A DNA stretch of 64,000 nucleotides from Methylopila henanensis. Lineage in GTDB: Bacteria; Pseudomonadota; Alphaproteobacteria; Rhizobiales; Methylopilaceae. Shown here one piece after another: positions 8,148-17,525 of this stretch. The translations under genes were made by a program, and so were the position numbers. The notes under the pieces were generated by a model. The model was not told the origin of the DNA, did not search any database, and saw only the letters and a list, made by a program, of their open reading frames with translations. The stretch covers positions 124,001-188,000 of the forward strand of contig NZ_JBHUER010000003.1 of assembly GCF_042681025.1 (NCBI RefSeq). The letters are read 5' to 3'. Each line of letters begins with the position of its first letter. The stretch's first letter is position 1.

Positions 8148-9347
8148 ATGACGCCGCCGGAAACGCCCGCCCCCGCCTTCGACTGGGAGGACCCGTTCGA
8201 TCTGCGCTCGCAGCTCACCGAGGACGAGCGGCTGGCGCAGGACACGGCGGAAGCCTACGCGCGGGACAGGCTCATGCCGCGGGTGCGGGACGCTTACCGG
8301 CACGAACGCTTCGACCGCGAGATCCTCGCGGAGATGGGCGAACTCGGCCTGCTCGGGGCCACGCTGCCGGAAGCCTATGGCGGGGCGGGGCTCGGCTACG
8401 TCGCCTATGGCCTCGCGGCCCGCGAGATCGAGCGCGCCGATTCCGGCTACCGCTCCGCCATGAGCGTGCAGTCCTCGCTCGTGATGTATCCGATCTGGGC
8501 CTATGGCGACGAAGAGCAGCGCCGCCGCTTCCTGCCGAAGCTCGCCCGCGGCGAGGCGGTCGGCTGCTTCGGCCTGACCGAGCCGGACGCGGGCTCCGAC
8601 CCGGCCGGGATGCGCACCCGCGCCGACCGGATCGACGGCGGCTACCGCCTGAACGGCGCCAAGACGTGGATCACCAACGCCCCGATCGCGGACGTCTTCG
8701 TCGTCTGGGCGAAAAGCGCCGCCCATGAGGGCCGCATCCGGGGCTTCCTGCTGGAGAAGGGCGCGAAAGGCCTCTCGGCGCCGAAGATCGAGGGCAAGCT
8801 CGCGCTGCGCGCCTCGGTCACCGGCGAGATCGTGATGGACGGCGTCGAGGTGCCGGAGAGCGCGCTGCTGCCGAACGTCTCGGGCCTCAAGGGGCCGTTC
8901 GGCTGCCTCAACCGCGCGCGCTACGGCATCGCCTGGGGCGCCATGGGGGCGGCGGAGTTCTGCTGGAAGGCGGCGCGGGACTACACGCTCGCGCGCGTCC
9001 AGTTCGGCCGGCCGCTCGCCCAGACCCAGCTCGTGCAGAAGAAGCTCGCCGACATGCAGACCGAGATCGCGCTCGGGCTGCAGGCGGCGCTACGGGCCGG
9101 GCGGCTGTTCGACGAGGGCCGGCTCGCGCCGGAGGCGATCTCGCTGATCAAGCGCAACGCCTGCGGCAAGGCGCTCGACATCGCCCGCGTCGCGCGCGAC
9201 ATGCACGGCGGCAACGGCATTTCGGACGAGTACCACGTGATGCGCGTCGCCCAGAACCTCGAGGCGGTGAACACCTACGAGGGCGCGCACGACGTGCATG
9301 CGCTGATCCTCGGCCGCGCCCAGACCGGGCTGCAGGCGTTCTCGTAG
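8148..9347 (+). CDS. gcdH: Glutaryl-CoA dehydrogenase
   Basis: FAD enzyme that oxidises and decarboxylates glutaryl-CoA to crotonyl-CoA in lysine, tryptophan and aromatic catabolism. It has the acyl-CoA dehydrogenase fold with CFGLTEPDAGSDP and KTWITNAPIAD (FAD and substrate region). The C-terminal NTYEGAHDVHALILGRA is close to the GCDH consensus and contains the catalytic base (about E378). An AAAGGA site 7 nt before this ATG favours it over the ATG 24 nt upstream. It is 399 residues long and appears monocistronic. Confidence 0.92.
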   Translation: MTPPETPAPAFDWEDPFDLRSQLTEDERLAQDTAEAYARDRLMPRVRDAYRHERFDREILAEMGELGLLGATLPEAYGGAGLGYVAYGLAAREIERADSGYRSAMSVQSSLVMYPIWAYGDEEQRRRFLPKLARGEAVGCFGLTEPDAGSDPAGMRTRADRIDGGYRLNGAKTWITNAPIADVFVVWAKSAAHEGRIRGFLLEKGAKGLSAPKIEGKLALRASVTGEIVMDGVEVPESALLPNVSGLKGPFGCLNRARYGIAWGAMGAAEFCWKAARDYTLARVQFGRPLAQTQLVQKKLADMQTEIALGLQAALRAGRLFDEGRLAPEAISLIKRNACGKALDIARVARDMHGGNGISDEYHVMRVAQNLEAVNTYEGAHDVHALILGRAQTGLQAFS

Positions 9348-9357
9348 AGAACGAGCG

Positions 9358-10737
9358 TCAGCGTCCCGCCGCGGCGCGGGTCGCGAAGGCGTCGTCGAGC
9401 TTGGCGGCCAGCGCCTCGTAGTTTTCGTCGAAATGGTGCCCGCCGGGCTCCTCCAGCCGCGCGGAGGGCGGGAACGTGTCGGTGGCGCAAGCAACGTCGT
9501 TGTCCGCGTCCTTGAGCTCGTCCTTGCCGTAGATGCACAGCACCCGGTCCATCGGCAGCGCCGCGGCGGGCTTCAGCACGTCGTGCTCGCCCGACTTGAC
9601 GCCGAGCCAGCCCGAGACGCTGAGCTCGAAATCGGCGGTCTTGGACAGTCCGAGCAGCGCGATCAGGCGCACGGAATCCCGGGTCTGCTTCGAGATGCGG
9701 CCCCAGGCGAAGGGGATGACGTCGGCGCCGAAGGAGTATCCGGCGAGCAGCGTCTTCGGCGCCTTCCACTCCGGCCCGTAGCGGCCGAGGATCGCCTCCA
9801 GGTCCTCGCCCATCTCGCGCGGGGTCTTCTCGTTCCAGAAGTAGCGCAGCGTGTCGACGCCGACGACGCCGTAGCCGCGCGTCTGGAACTCCTCGGCGAG
9901 CGTCTTGTCGAGATCGCGCCAGCCGCCGTCGCCGGCGTAGATCACGACGAGGCCCTTCGGATCGGGCTGCTTCGGCGGGTAGAGCACCAGCGGCAGGTCG
10001 TTTACCGCGTCCGCGTCGCTTCCGCCGATGTCGAGCGCCGCGTCGCGGGCGGCCGCGGCCATGTCGGAGCCCGCCGGCTGCTCGACGACGTCGCCGGTCG
10101 GCAGCGGCGCGACGAAATCCTTGACCGCCTGCGGCGCCGGCCCGTCGGTCAGCACGCGCCATTCGCCCTGCAGCGGCGCCGGCGTGTCGGAGCCGAGGAC
10201 GAGGTTGGCGCCGTCGCGCGTCTCGGTCTTCGGGCCGTCGCAGAGCGGCTTCGCCAGCGGGACCTTGCCCGTGAAGCCTACCGAGACCGCGCCCGTGAAC
10301 ATGTTGGCAGGCGCCTGCGACAGCGCCGCATAGGCGACGTCCGCGCCGCGGCCGACGCCGAGCAGCACGGGGAAGCGGTAGCGCTTCAGGCCGAGCTCCT
10401 TGCCGGCGAGCCGGCCCCATTCCTCGACGTCGCCGGGCAGGAAGACGCAGTCCTCCTTCTCGCGCCCGAGCCCTTCGAGCCAGCGCGGCAGGTCGACCCC
10501 GATCACCAGCGCGCCCTGGCGCGCGAGCGCCTCGGCTTCGGCGGCGCGGGCCGGCGTCCAGCCGTCCATGTCAGAGATCAGCGCCACGATCGCCTCCGGC
10601 TCGTCGGCGGGAGCGACGATGGGCACGTTCGCGACGGTCTCGTTGCCGGCGGTCGCGCGGCGGAGGTCGTCGGCGGAGGCGGAGCCAGCGAGCGCGGCGG
10701 CGCAGGCGAGCGCCAGAAGCAGCCGCCGGGCGGTCAC
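9358..10737 (-). CDS. acvB: AcvB/VirJ-family periplasmic hydrolase
   Basis: A 459-residue secreted alpha/beta hydrolase with a signal peptide (about 1-22) and two related hydrolase-like halves. The C-terminal half carries the nucleophile elbow GYSFG and a GGHHF segment that may hold the catalytic His. AcvB (AtvA in rhizobia) of Agrobacterium is reported to hydrolyse lysyl-phosphatidylglycerol and is needed for virulence and acid tolerance. The GTG start overlaps the mprF stop (GTGA), so the lipid-modifying enzyme and its putative hydrolase are translationally coupled, as in the rhizobial lpiA-acvB operon. Confidence 0.9.
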   Translation of the reverse strand: MTARRLLLALACAAALAGSASADDLRRATAGNETVANVPIVAPADEPEAIVALISDMDGWTPARAAEAEALARQGALVIGVDLPRWLEGLGREKEDCVFLPGDVEEWGRLAGKELGLKRYRFPVLLGVGRGADVAYAALSQAPANMFTGAVSVGFTGKVPLAKPLCDGPKTETRDGANLVLGSDTPAPLQGEWRVLTDGPAPQAVKDFVAPLPTGDVVEQPAGSDMAAAARDAALDIGGSDADAVNDLPLVLYPPKQPDPKGLVVIYAGDGGWRDLDKTLAEEFQTRGYGVVGVDTLRYFWNEKTPREMGEDLEAILGRYGPEWKAPKTLLAGYSFGADVIPFAWGRISKQTRDSVRLIALLGLSKTADFELSVSGWLGVKSGEHDVLKPAAALPMDRVLCIYGKDELKDADNDVACATDTFPPSARLEEPGGHHFDENYEALAAKLDDAFATRAAAGR

Positions 10738-13487
10738 GCGGCGCTCTCCTTCGGCTCGGCCAGCAGCGCGGCGCGCATCGCCTCGTCCGCCCGCTTCGGC
10801 GCGCCGCCGATCAGCGCGGTGACGTCGAGCAGGATTTGCGGCAGCACCCACCCGCCGGGGCAGGCGAGGTAGCGCGGCTCCCACACCGGCGAGAACTTGG
10901 ACTTGTAGGTCCTGAGGCCCTCGAAATTGTAGAAGTTGTCGCCGTAGCGGAACAGGAAGGCGCCGACGCGGTTCCAGGTCGGCCCGAGCGGGTGGTCGAC
11001 GAGCCCCGACAGCGGCGCCATGCCGAGGTTGAACCAGCGGTAGCCGTCGGCCTTGGCGCGCAGCATCAGCCGCACGAACAGCGCGTCCATCACGCCCTTG
11101 GGCGCGTCGGGAAGGTAGCGCATCAGGTCCACCGTGGCCTCCTCCTTGTTCGCGCCGTACCACATGTTGGCGAAGGCGACGATGCGGCCCTCGTGCCGGA
11201 CGATCGCCATGTCGAAGTGGCGGAGGTAGCTTTCGGACCAGAAGCCGAGCGAGAAGCCCTTCTCCCCGACCTTCTTGGAGGCCATCCAGACGTCGGAGAC
11301 GCGGCGCAGCTCCGGCAGCAGGGCGGCGGCCTGCTCGCGCGGCACGATCGCGACCTCCAGCCCCTCCTTCGAGGCCTTGCGGTCGACGTAGCGCCACTCG
11401 TAGCCGGCCTTGCCCTCGAGCGTGAATTTCGAGAGCTCGACCCGCGCCTCCTCGCCGAGCTTCAGCAGCGACAGGCCGAGGTCGAGATAGGTCGGCAGCC
11501 GCGCCACGCTCGCCTGGTAGAACACCGGCCAGCCGCCGTGCTGGTCGGCGAGTTCTCGGAACGCCCAGAGCAGCTCCGACACCTTGTCCGCGGGGCCGAT
11601 CGGGTCGCCCATCGCGACCCAGCTCCGGCCCTGCACCTGGTACATGATGAAGGCGTCGCCGGCCTCGGAGAACAGGAAGCGCTTGTCGCCGAGAAAGGCG
11701 AGGTTGGCGTCCGCCCGCGGCGACCGGGCGACGATCTCGGCGACGCGGCCGGAGGCGGCGTCGGCGGAGGCCTTCGGCGCGCTGTGACGGTGCAGCAGCG
11801 CGTGCAGGCCGATCGCGAGCGCGGCTACGCCCGCCGCGAGGCTCGCGCGCAGGAAGCGCGGCGCGTCGCCGCGATAGGCGAAGTCCCACCACAGGTCGTT
11901 CGAATATTCGACGTTGCGGTAGGCGAAGAAGCCGAGCCAGACCGAGCCGCACAGCACGATCGCGACCGCGGCGAGCCAGGCCGGCGCGAGGTCCTGGTCC
12001 CACAGCGAGGCGCGGCGGTAGAAGGCGCGGCGGTTGACGGTCAGCAGCGCGAGGACGACGCCGAGCACGATCGCCTCCTCGACGTCGACGCCCTTCACGA
12101 GCGAGAACACGAGGCCCGCGGCGAGCAGGAGCTGGGCGATGCGGTAGGCGCCGTCGAGCCGCCGCAGCAGGCCGCGCGCCACCACCAGCAGCACCACGCC
12201 CACGACGCTCGCGAGCAGGTGGGAGGCCTCGACGAAGGGCAACGGCACGAAGCCGCGCAGCACGTGCAGGCGGTCGGTCTCGGCCGGCAGCGCGCCGGAG
12301 ATCAGCAGCACGATGCCGCCGAGGAACACCGCCGCGCCCAGCACGATGGGCGCCACGGGCCGCATGACGGCGGCGAGCATCACGCCGGCGCGGTGGAAGT
12401 AGCCCTTGCGGCGGGCGAACTCCGAGCCCCCGAGCAGCCCGAGCGCGAGGGTGAAGGGAATGAGGTAATAGACCACCCGCCAGAGCAGCAGGCTCGCCAG
12501 CACCGCGTCGGCCGGCAGGTTCGGCAGCGCGATCAGCACGGTCGCCTCGATGACGCCGGCGCCGCCCGGCGCGTGGCTCAGCATGCCGAGCGTCATCGCG
12601 ACCACGAACAGCGCGGCGAAGGTCGGGAAGGCGATCACGGCGTCCGCGGGCAGCAGCACCCACAGCGCGAAGGAGGCGCCGAGCAGGTCGACGAGGCCGA
12701 TGACGATCTGGGCGCCGGTCGATTTCACGCCCGGCAGCGCGAGCCGGTAGCCTTCGATCGTGACGGCCCGCTCGCGCCGCGAGATCCAAAGCAGATAGAA
12801 CGCCAGCGCCGCCAGGATCGCGATCCCGATCGCCATGTTGACCGAGACCGGCAGGCCGTCGAGGCGGGAGACGTCCGGCGCCTCGGTAACGAGGCCGATC
12901 GCGAGCGTGAAGAAGATGCCGAGCCACAGCGTGAGCGCCGAGATCGCGGTGATCGCGGCGACCTCCGCCGCGCCGAGGCCGGCGCCGGCGTAAATCCGGT
13001 AGCGAACGGCGCCCGCGACCACGAGCTGGAACCCGATCGTGTAGGACAGCGCGTAGCCTGTGAACGAGGCGAGCGCGGCGACGGGATAGCCGACGTCGCG
13101 GCGCTTGATGTGCAGGATGCCGAACCAGTCGTAGCCCGTGAGCGCCACGTAGCTCGCGGCGGTCGCGGCGAGCGCGACGCCGAGCGTGCTCCACGGGGTG
13201 GCCGCGATCGCCTTCTTGACGTCGTCGAGCTTGACCTCCTCGACGAGGCCGTGGAGCACATAAAGCACCACGGCGAACAGCAGCAGGGAGGCGAGCGCGC
13301 CGACGGTGCGCCACGGCACGGTGGCGGCCCAGGCGCGAAGGCGCGGGAAGGCCAGAGGCGGCGGGGCCTCGCCTGGGGCGGCGCCGTCGTCCGACGTGGC
13401 CGCCTGCACGGCGGAGGCGTCGTCGGGCGGTGCGTCGCCAGGCGTCGTCGCGTCGGGGGCGGGGGCCGTCTCGGTCGGTCGGGACAT
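10734..13487 (-). CDS. mprF: Lysyl-phosphatidylglycerol synthase/flippase MprF (LpiA)
   Basis: A 917-residue membrane protein. A Pro/Ala-rich N-terminus (1-50) precedes a multi-TM flippase region (about 55-520) and a C-terminal GNAT-like aminoacyltransferase domain (about 560-900) with LAFLGDKRFLF, GDPIGP and WFNLGMAPLSG segments. It transfers lysine from lysyl-tRNA to phosphatidylglycerol and flips the product, giving resistance to cationic peptides and acid. The start is the ATG before SRPTETAP; an ATG 26 codons upstream adds sequence without coding character. acvB follows with a 4-nt overlap. Confidence 0.93.
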   Translation of the reverse strand: MSRPTETAPAPDATTPGDAPPDDASAVQAATSDDGAAPGEAPPPLAFPRLRAWAATVPWRTVGALASLLLFAVVLYVLHGLVEEVKLDDVKKAIAATPWSTLGVALAATAASYVALTGYDWFGILHIKRRDVGYPVAALASFTGYALSYTIGFQLVVAGAVRYRIYAGAGLGAAEVAAITAISALTLWLGIFFTLAIGLVTEAPDVSRLDGLPVSVNMAIGIAILAALAFYLLWISRRERAVTIEGYRLALPGVKSTGAQIVIGLVDLLGASFALWVLLPADAVIAFPTFAALFVVAMTLGMLSHAPGGAGVIEATVLIALPNLPADAVLASLLLWRVVYYLIPFTLALGLLGGSEFARRKGYFHRAGVMLAAVMRPVAPIVLGAAVFLGGIVLLISGALPAETDRLHVLRGFVPLPFVEASHLLASVVGVVLLVVARGLLRRLDGAYRIAQLLLAAGLVFSLVKGVDVEEAIVLGVVLALLTVNRRAFYRRASLWDQDLAPAWLAAVAIVLCGSVWLGFFAYRNVEYSNDLWWDFAYRGDAPRFLRASLAAGVAALAIGLHALLHRHSAPKASADAASGRVAEIVARSPRADANLAFLGDKRFLFSEAGDAFIMYQVQGRSWVAMGDPIGPADKVSELLWAFRELADQHGGWPVFYQASVARLPTYLDLGLSLLKLGEEARVELSKFTLEGKAGYEWRYVDRKASKEGLEVAIVPREQAAALLPELRRVSDVWMASKKVGEKGFSLGFWSESYLRHFDMAIVRHEGRIVAFANMWYGANKEEATVDLMRYLPDAPKGVMDALFVRLMLRAKADGYRWFNLGMAPLSGLVDHPLGPTWNRVGAFLFRYGDNFYNFEGLRTYKSKFSPVWEPRYLACPGGWVLPQILLDVTALIGGAPKRADEAMRAALLAEPKESAA

Positions 13488-13684
13488 GTCAGCCGTGGCA
13501 CATTGCGTGAAGCGGGCCGCGAAGCAAGCCGCGCGACGTATGGCGCGGAGAGAAGGCCTCGACAATCGCGGCGGACATAGGGCGGATTTTAACCCGAACG
13601 CGATAGCAGAACGTCATGCGTCTTACGACAGGCGTCCGGCTGGCGCCGGCGCGCTCGACCGGACGCACGCGAACGGAGGCCGGC

Positions 13685-15172
13685 ATGAGGGCCGCAAGCA
13701 TGACCCTGGTCGAGGAGGTCCGCCGCCCCGCGCCGTCCGGCCTCGCGCCGCTGGCGGTCGACGTGGACGGCACGCTGATCCGCGGCGACCTGCTCGCCGA
13801 GCAGGCGCTCGTCTTACTGCGCAATCCGCTGCGCATCTTCACGCTGCTGTTCTGGATGCTGAAAGGGCGCGCCGCGCTGAAGCGGCGGCTGTCCGAAAGC
13901 GTCGAGATCGACGTGGAGGCTCTGCCGGTCAACGAGGAGCTCGTGGCCTTCATCGAGGCGGAGCGCGCGAAGGGCCGCGAGATCCATCTCGCCACCGCCT
14001 CCGACGCGCTGGTCGCGGCCAAGCTCGCCGCCCGCTTCGGATTCGTCGACGGCGTGATCGCGAGCGACGGCGTCTCGAACCTGAAGGGCGAGGCCAAGGC
14101 CGCCGCGCTGACGAAGCGCTTTCCCGACGGCTTCGCCTATGCCGGCGACGCCGCCGCCGACCTGCCGGTGTGGCGCGCGGCCAAGGAGACCGTGGTGGTC
14201 GGGGCGCGCGCCTCGACGCTGAAGGCCGCGCAGGCCATCCGTCCGCCGCTCGCCGTCATCCCGCGCCCGAGGGTCGGCGTGAAGACCGTCGCCAAGGCCG
14301 CCCGCGTGCACCAATGGGCCAAGAACGCCCTCGTGTTCGTGCCGATGATCCTCGGCGGCGAGGCGCTCGACCTCCACACCTGGGCGGTGACGCTCGCGGG
14401 CTTCGTCCTGCTCGGAATTCTGGCGTCGTCGACTTATCTGCTGAACGACCTCTGGGACATCAATGACGACCGCCGGCACTGGTCGAAGCGCGACCGCGCC
14501 TTCGCGAGCGGCCGGCTGCCGATCGCGGCCGGCCTCGCCGCGGCGCCTATCGGCATCGCCGTCGCGCTCGGCGGCGCGGCGCTGATCGGGTGGGGGGCGT
14601 TCTTCGCGCTGCTCGGCTATCTCGTCGTGACCCTCGCCTACTCGTTCCGGCTGAAGCAGGTCGCGGTGCTCGACGTGTTCACGCTCGCCGGCCTGTTCAC
14701 GATGCGGCTCGTCATCGGCGTCGCGCTCGCGGGCGTGGTCGCGTCGCCGTGGCTGCTGGTGTTCTCGATGTTCATCTTCGCCTCGCTGTCCTTCGCCAAG
14801 CGCCACACCGAGATGGTGCGGGTGGCGCTTGCGGGTAAGGACAAGGCCGCGGGCCGCGGCTACGTCGCCGCCGACGCGCCGTTCCTGATCTGCATGGGCA
14901 CGGCCACCGGCATGTCGGCGGTGCTGGTCATGGTGCTCTACATCTTCAACGAGGCGTTCCCGGCCGGCATGTACCAGACGCCGGGCGCGCTCTGGGCCTT
15001 CCCCTGCGTGCTGTTCCTGTGGCTCGGCCGCGTCTGGGTGCTCTCGGGCCGCGACGAACTCCACGACGACCCAGTCGCCTTCGCGGTCCGAGACCGACCG
15101 AGCATCGCGCTCGGCGCGGTGATGGCGCTCGCCTTCGTCGCGGCGATCGCCCCTGTCGGCCGGCTGTGGTGA
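13685..15172 (+). CDS. HAD phosphatase - UbiA prenyltransferase fusion
   Basis: A 495-residue two-domain protein. Residues 20-215 form a HAD domain (DVDGT at 26-30, then YAGDAAADLP with the distal Asp pair). Residues 225-495 are a polytopic UbiA prenyltransferase with the Asp-rich motif NDLWDINDD starting at N254. UbiA members of this type make decaprenyl-phosphoryl-5-phosphoribose in mycobacteria, and a fused HAD domain could remove the 5-phosphate. That would give a polyprenyl-phosphate pentose donor, which is inference here. A GGAGG site 5 nt before this ATG sets the start. A GtrA gene follows after 7 nt. Confidence 0.85.
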   Translation: MRAASMTLVEEVRRPAPSGLAPLAVDVDGTLIRGDLLAEQALVLLRNPLRIFTLLFWMLKGRAALKRRLSESVEIDVEALPVNEELVAFIEAERAKGREIHLATASDALVAAKLAARFGFVDGVIASDGVSNLKGEAKAAALTKRFPDGFAYAGDAAADLPVWRAAKETVVVGARASTLKAAQAIRPPLAVIPRPRVGVKTVAKAARVHQWAKNALVFVPMILGGEALDLHTWAVTLAGFVLLGILASSTYLLNDLWDINDDRRHWSKRDRAFASGRLPIAAGLAAAPIGIAVALGGAALIGWGAFFALLGYLVVTLAYSFRLKQVAVLDVFTLAGLFTMRLVIGVALAGVVASPWLLVFSMFIFASLSFAKRHTEMVRVALAGKDKAAGRGYVAADAPFLICMGTATGMSAVLVMVLYIFNEAFPAGMYQTPGALWAFPCVLFLWLGRVWVLSGRDELHDDPVAFAVRDRPSIALGAVMALAFVAAIAPVGRLW

Positions 15173-15179
15173 GGCGGCG

Positions 15180-15629
15180 ATGCAGAGCCTCGTCGCCGTC
15201 CTGCCGCCCGCTCTGCGCGCCCGCATGAGCCCGGCGGAGCTTCGCCGCATCGGCCGCTTCCTGCTCGCGGGCGGCTTCGCGGCCTTCGTGAACTGGGCGG
15301 CGCGATTCCCGCTCAACGAGATCATGCCGTTCTCGGCCGCGGTTCTGGTCGCCTACGGTATCGGCATGGTGGTGGGCTTCTTCCTCTACCGCCTGTTCGT
15401 GTTCGAGGCGCGCGAGGGCGACGCCCGCTCGCAGCTCTGGAAGTTCGTCGTCGTGAACCTCGTCGGCGCCGTCGAGGTCTGGCTGCTCGCGCTCGCCTTC
15501 GTGCACTGGCTCGCGCCGGCCGTGGGCTGGACGCTCTGGGTCGAGCCCATCGCCCACGCCGCCGCGATCGGCATCGGCGCGGCGACGAGTTATGTCGGCC
15601 ACCGTCTGCTGACGTTCCGGGGGATGTGA
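15180..15629 (+). CDS. GtrA-family membrane protein
   Basis: A 149-residue protein with four hydrophobic segments (about 26-44, 50-70, 85-107, 115-138). It ends in the typical GtrA pattern YVGHRLLTFRG, and RIGRFLLAGGFAAFVNW is the usual first TM. GtrA proteins are thought to flip polyprenyl-phosphate-linked sugars across the membrane. Starting 7 nt after the HAD-UbiA gene, it fits as the flippase for that enzyme's polyprenyl product, an inference from neighbourhood. Confidence 0.85.
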   Translation: MQSLVAVLPPALRARMSPAELRRIGRFLLAGGFAAFVNWAARFPLNEIMPFSAAVLVAYGIGMVVGFFLYRLFVFEAREGDARSQLWKFVVVNLVGAVEVWLLALAFVHWLAPAVGWTLWVEPIAHAAAIGIGAATSYVGHRLLTFRGM

Positions 15630-15706
15630 GGGGGCGGGGGCGTCCCGCCTCGCGCTCCGGCGATCCCGTGCTAAGCCCCGTCGCGGACAAAGACGGGAGC
15701 GGGACG

Positions 15707-16036
15707 ATGAACTGGCTTTACCTGACGGCGGCGATCCTGTGCGAGGTGTTCGCCACCTCGGCGATGAAGACGACCGAGGGCTTCACCAGGCTCGGTCCCT
15801 CGATCCTGACCATCCTCGGCTACGCCGTCGCGTTCTACTTCCTGTCCCTGACGCTCCGGACGATCCCGATCGGCGTAGCCTACGCCGTATGGTCGGGCGC
15901 CGGCATCGTGCTGATCTCGCTCGTCGGCTGGCTCGCCTTCGGCCAAAAGCTCGACGCGCCGGCGATCGCGGGCGTCGGGCTGATCGTGGCGGGCGTCGTG
16001 GTGCTGAACCTGTTCTCGAAGGCGGGCGCGCATTGA
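15707..16036 (+). CDS. emrE: Small multidrug resistance (SMR) transporter, EmrE-like
   Basis: A 109-residue, four-TM proton-coupled exporter of cationic drugs or quaternary ammonium compounds. It has the membrane-embedded Glu13 in ILCEVFAT (Glu14 of EmrE), the EGFTRL loop, and the family core AYAVWSGAGIVLISLVGW. The ATG before NWLYLTAAIL is the only start consistent with EmrE length. It lies 77 nt after the GtrA gene and is convergent, 12 nt away, with the next gene. Its substrate may differ from that of EmrE. Confidence 0.9.
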   Translation: MNWLYLTAAILCEVFATSAMKTTEGFTRLGPSILTILGYAVAFYFLSLTLRTIPIGVAYAVWSGAGIVLISLVGWLAFGQKLDAPAIAGVGLIVAGVVVLNLFSKAGAH

Positions 16037-16048
16037 CGCGCTAGGGTC

Positions 16049-17329
16049 TCACCCGCCCTTGGTGATCGCCACGACCGCGAAGGCGGCGACGTTCAGGCCG
16101 ATGGCGTAGGTCGTCAGAAGCTTGAACGGCTTCAGCCGCTCGGCGACCTTGTCGGCGGCGCCGGTGAAAGCGCCGGCGATCAGCAGCAGGTAGATCACCG
16201 GCAGCCAGTCGAGCGCGTAGCGCTGCACGTTGTGCTGCGAGAAGCCGTTCGAGTGGTAGAACAGCGTGATCCCGCCGATCACCGCGGCGACGACGAGGCC
16301 CACCAGCAGCTTCGCGTCGGGGCGGGCGTAGAAGGCGTAGAGCACGAACGGGCTCGCGGCGAGGATCGACGTCCCCATCTGGTCCATCCGCACGATCTCG
16401 GTCATGTACTTGCCGCCGAACTCGATGTGGAAGCCCTGCAGGAACATGTGGGCGACGTTGAAGACGAAGTAGTCCTTCGCGAACAGTCCGATGTCGATGA
16501 TCCGCCAAGTGATGAAGTTGCGGTCGTTCTCGGCGGGGTAGGCGGCGATGTACTTGTAGCCGGTCTCCATCGGCGCGCCGAAGCGCAGCCAGTTGTAGAG
16601 ACAGTAGGCGGCGATGGCGGCGAGGATGGGCGCGCCGATCTTGAGCGCGTCGGCGATGGTCTCGCGGTCGAAGGCGATCAGCGGCTCGTCCTTGGGGCGC
16701 GACAGCGCGAAGACGAAGGGCGCCACGAACAGCGCCATCTGGCGTGACAGGAAGGCGAGTCCGATCAGCAGGCCTGCGAGCCAGAGCCGGCGGTCGAGCG
16801 CCGCGAGCAGCGCGAGGCTCACCAGCGGCAGCGCCACCGCCTGCGCGAAGAACCAAACCGCGTCGCCGCGCAGGGCCACGTAGATCGCGGGCGTTCCGAA
16901 CACGAAGGCGAGCGTGGTCCAGAGCCGCGCCTCGCGGTCGGCGCCCAGGCGGGCGGCGATCGTCCACCAGGTCCAGCCGGTGACCGCGAGCAGAGCGCCG
17001 GAGATGATCAGGAAGCCGGAGGCGTTCGGGCCGAACAGCGCCACGACGGGCAGCGCGAAGAAGGCCGGGACCGGCGGGAAGATCACGTAGATCTTCTCCA
17101 TGAACACCGCGCAGTCGCTGTCGAAGCAGGCCGTGCTCCAGAACCGGCCGTGGAGCCAGGCGTCGGCGAGCAGCGCGTAGCTGTTGCCGCCGCCGCTTTC
17201 CCGCAGGGCGCGGTAGGCGAGCGCGGCGAGCAGGGCGCCGGCGAGCGCGAAGGCGACCGCGGTCACGACGGTCCAGCGGTCGAACCGGAACGAGCGGCGC
17301 GTGTCGCCTGCGGCGTGGGTCGCGGTCAT
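16049..17329 (-). CDS. Polytopic membrane glycosyltransferase-like protein (GT39/ArnT type)
   Basis: A 426-residue integral membrane protein with about ten hydrophobic segments. A periplasmic loop after TM1 contains acidic residues (FDSDCAVFMEK), as in GT-C enzymes that use polyprenyl-phosphate sugars. LSRQMALF and GYKYIAAYPAE lie in later loops. I place it in the GT-C class by topology only; no donor or acceptor can be read from the sequence. It stands opposite the HAD-UbiA/GtrA genes, which could supply a polyprenyl-phosphate donor. Confidence 0.65.
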   Translation of the reverse strand: MTATHAAGDTRRSFRFDRWTVVTAVAFALAGALLAALAYRALRESGGGNSYALLADAWLHGRFWSTACFDSDCAVFMEKIYVIFPPVPAFFALPVVALFGPNASGFLIISGALLAVTGWTWWTIAARLGADREARLWTTLAFVFGTPAIYVALRGDAVWFFAQAVALPLVSLALLAALDRRLWLAGLLIGLAFLSRQMALFVAPFVFALSRPKDEPLIAFDRETIADALKIGAPILAAIAAYCLYNWLRFGAPMETGYKYIAAYPAENDRNFITWRIIDIGLFAKDYFVFNVAHMFLQGFHIEFGGKYMTEIVRMDQMGTSILAASPFVLYAFYARPDAKLLVGLVVAAVIGGITLFYHSNGFSQHNVQRYALDWLPVIYLLLIAGAFTGAADKVAERLKPFKLLTTYAIGLNVAAFAVVAITKGG

Positions 17330-17525
17330 CGGTCGGCGCTCCGGTCAGGCCTTGCGGCGGTCGGACCGCATGATGACAGCAAGGCTTTGGCGAAACGCTA
17401 ACGCGTCCGCAGGCCGAAAGGCCGGAACATGACAAGCTCGGGAGACGTCGCCGCCGCGCTTTCGCCGCCTGGGGAGGTCATGCGATACCGGTGGCTCACG
17501 CGCGCGACGAGGTTCCACGCGACCG

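Noticed and set aside
9358..13314. A 1318-codon minus-strand open frame running from acvB back through mprF
   Set aside because: Upstream of the acvB GTG the frame is only a shadow of mprF: it reads Arg/Gly/Ala-rich sequence, while the mprF frame carries clear domains.
10836..13580. A 914-codon plus-strand open frame opposite mprF
   Set aside because: Antisense shadow without any recognisable domain.
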